Part shown: positions 62,839 to 64,000 of the stretch, one piece after another
Position numbering within the stretch: position 1 is the stretch's first letter
How the letters are laid out: the number at the start of each line of letters is the position of its first letter
DNA from: Pieris napi
Taxonomy: Eukaryota; Arthropoda; Insecta; Lepidoptera; Pieridae
Assembly: GCF_905475465.1 (NCBI RefSeq)
Contig: NC_062259.1
Span: 13,340,501 to 13,404,500, forward strand
Length of the DNA stretch: 64,000 nucleotides
Direction: 5' to 3'
Notes under the pieces: model-generated
Told to the model about the DNA's origin: nothing
Database searches by the model: none
The model's input: only the letters and a program-made list of their open reading frames with translations
Made by a program: the position numbers and the translations under genes

Positions 62839-64000
62839 ATCTAGTATATCTAGTAATATGATAATGGCATGATTGCCAAATATTTCCAATAATTATGCCA
62901 AGTTCAATCTAGATGTATTGTTTAGAATTGTTAAATTAAAATATTAAAAAAAGCCATATAAGTTCTTCGTTTAATGGAGTACTTTTCATTTGAACTCTGC
63001 TCTCTCTCTCATTTAAATAACAATGCTTAAATAGCTTTACCAACAAAACAAACAACAAATGCTTCGCAATATGGAAGAAAAAAAAACTTCGCGTGCGTAG
63101 AATTTTGATGTAATCCATAATATGGTCTTGGAAATAGATTTTATTAATTTCTGCACTAAAATATTGTATTGTAAATATTTAGCGCATCAATGCCGATTAT
63201 TTATAGGATCGCTACTTTCGTAATTATGTCTCGCAAGATAATTGTGTAGCAGTGAAATAGAGGTTACGTTTATATCACCATTTTACCCCCTCAAATTTGA
63301 ATTTGAAGGTAAAAAATAAATTGCGTCATACTCATTATCTCTTTGGTCAAATTTAATCAATCATATCAAGCGAAGCCACTTATCACTCACAAGTTAATAA
63401 TTTATCATGAGTCATGACATGATTATTCTAAGTTCCACAGATAACTATAAACATGTGACAATTGGCATACCAAGACTTGACACCTGAAACGCACATAATT
63501 TGTCGAAGAATGACAAACGCTTCAATATATGAATAGGTCATATTAAGCAAGAGCTATATATCTATGGTATTAGCTATTTATAATTTAAACCATGTAAAGA
63601 AAGTACTTTAAGTTTATATTGAAATTTATAAACAATGGCTACCAATGTTTAGGAAACATTACCATTTGATAATTTGTATCAGTCTTATTAAACGGTATAA
63701 TACAATCGCGAAATGCAAAAACCTTAAAATAAAATATAATATTACGCCAATAAAAGTTAATACAAAATCTTATTAGTATTTTTATATATGTACTAGAATT
63801 TAACTACTCAAGTATTATTAATATTAAAAAGGTCACGTGGTTCTTTTCCAGAAGGCTAATTAGGAAATTAAGAATCTATTAGTTTATAAATTTTCCATAG
63901 CTACTGAAATTTCTCTTAATAAATTTAAAATATCAAGCATACTTTAAGTTGGTTATACTTACCCTAATAATAGTTATAAAGGTCGCAGGGCTTCAAACTT
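62839..64000. other. Downstream region, no gene recognised
   Basis: A+T-rich 3' flank. The dynein 3' UTR must begin here; an AATAAA at 63315-63320 is a possible polyadenylation signal about 480 bp after the stop, but without transcripts this is a guess. No further coding segment or named repeat was seen. Confidence 0.5.

Noticed and set aside
1..64000. CRISPR arrays, bacterial operons, phage or plasmid features
   Set aside because: Introns, splice sites and transposon content show nuclear animal DNA; the tandem repeats seen are too few and too short-spaced to be CRISPR.

Overview
The window looks like nuclear DNA of an insect, most likely a moth or butterfly. It is A+T rich, its protein-coding sequence is split into many short exons with GT-AG introns, and the introns carry repeats typical of Lepidoptera: mariner elements, a tRNA-derived SINE, Jockey/CR1-type LINE tails, Helitron-like repeats and TA-flanked MITEs. 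The species call is an inference from the repeats.

Almost the whole window is one gene on the + strand, an axonemal dynein heavy chain of the DNAH6 type (single-headed inner-arm dynein; the Drosophila relative is, I believe, Dhc16F). I traced 67 coding exons from about 3686 to the TAG at 62836-62838. The splice phases agree across every junction, and the exons add up to about 4,048 codons, close to the roughly 4,150 residues of vertebrate DNAH6. In order they encode the tail, the linker, AAA1 (P-loop GPAGTGKT), AAA2 (GPTGGGKT), AAA3 (GNTGVGKT), AAA4 (an altered P-loop, GPGGSGRR), the stalk and microtubule-binding domain, AAA5, AAA6 and the C-terminal domain. The first exon and the translation start are not settled; sequence before 3686 may hold a further 5' exon.

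Layout: 1-3685 is upstream DNA with a Helitron-like repeat, a LINE reverse-transcriptase fragment and an imperfect X-box-like motif. 3686-10056 holds the tail exons, with a decayed LINE in intron 7. Intron 8 (10057-14000) holds a 1.9-kb element with about 505-bp inverted ends and an internally deleted mariner. 14001-23785 holds tail, linker and AAA1. 24211-36882 holds AAA1 to AAA4. Intron 40 (36883-39902) contains an antisense intronless ORF of 191 codons with an acidic tail and its own TATA box, the best candidate here for an undescribed gene. 39903-49234 holds the end of AAA4 and the stalk, interrupted by a pogo/Tigger derivative and an apparently intact mariner transposase. 49685-62838 holds AAA5, AAA6 and the C-terminus, with a SINE, a dead full-length mariner, a MITE and a Harbinger-like remnant in introns. 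62839-64000 shows no gene.

The dynein gene should act in the sperm flagellum or other motile or sensory cilia. The other coding sequences are mobile-element genes, plus the nested acidic ORF of unknown function.
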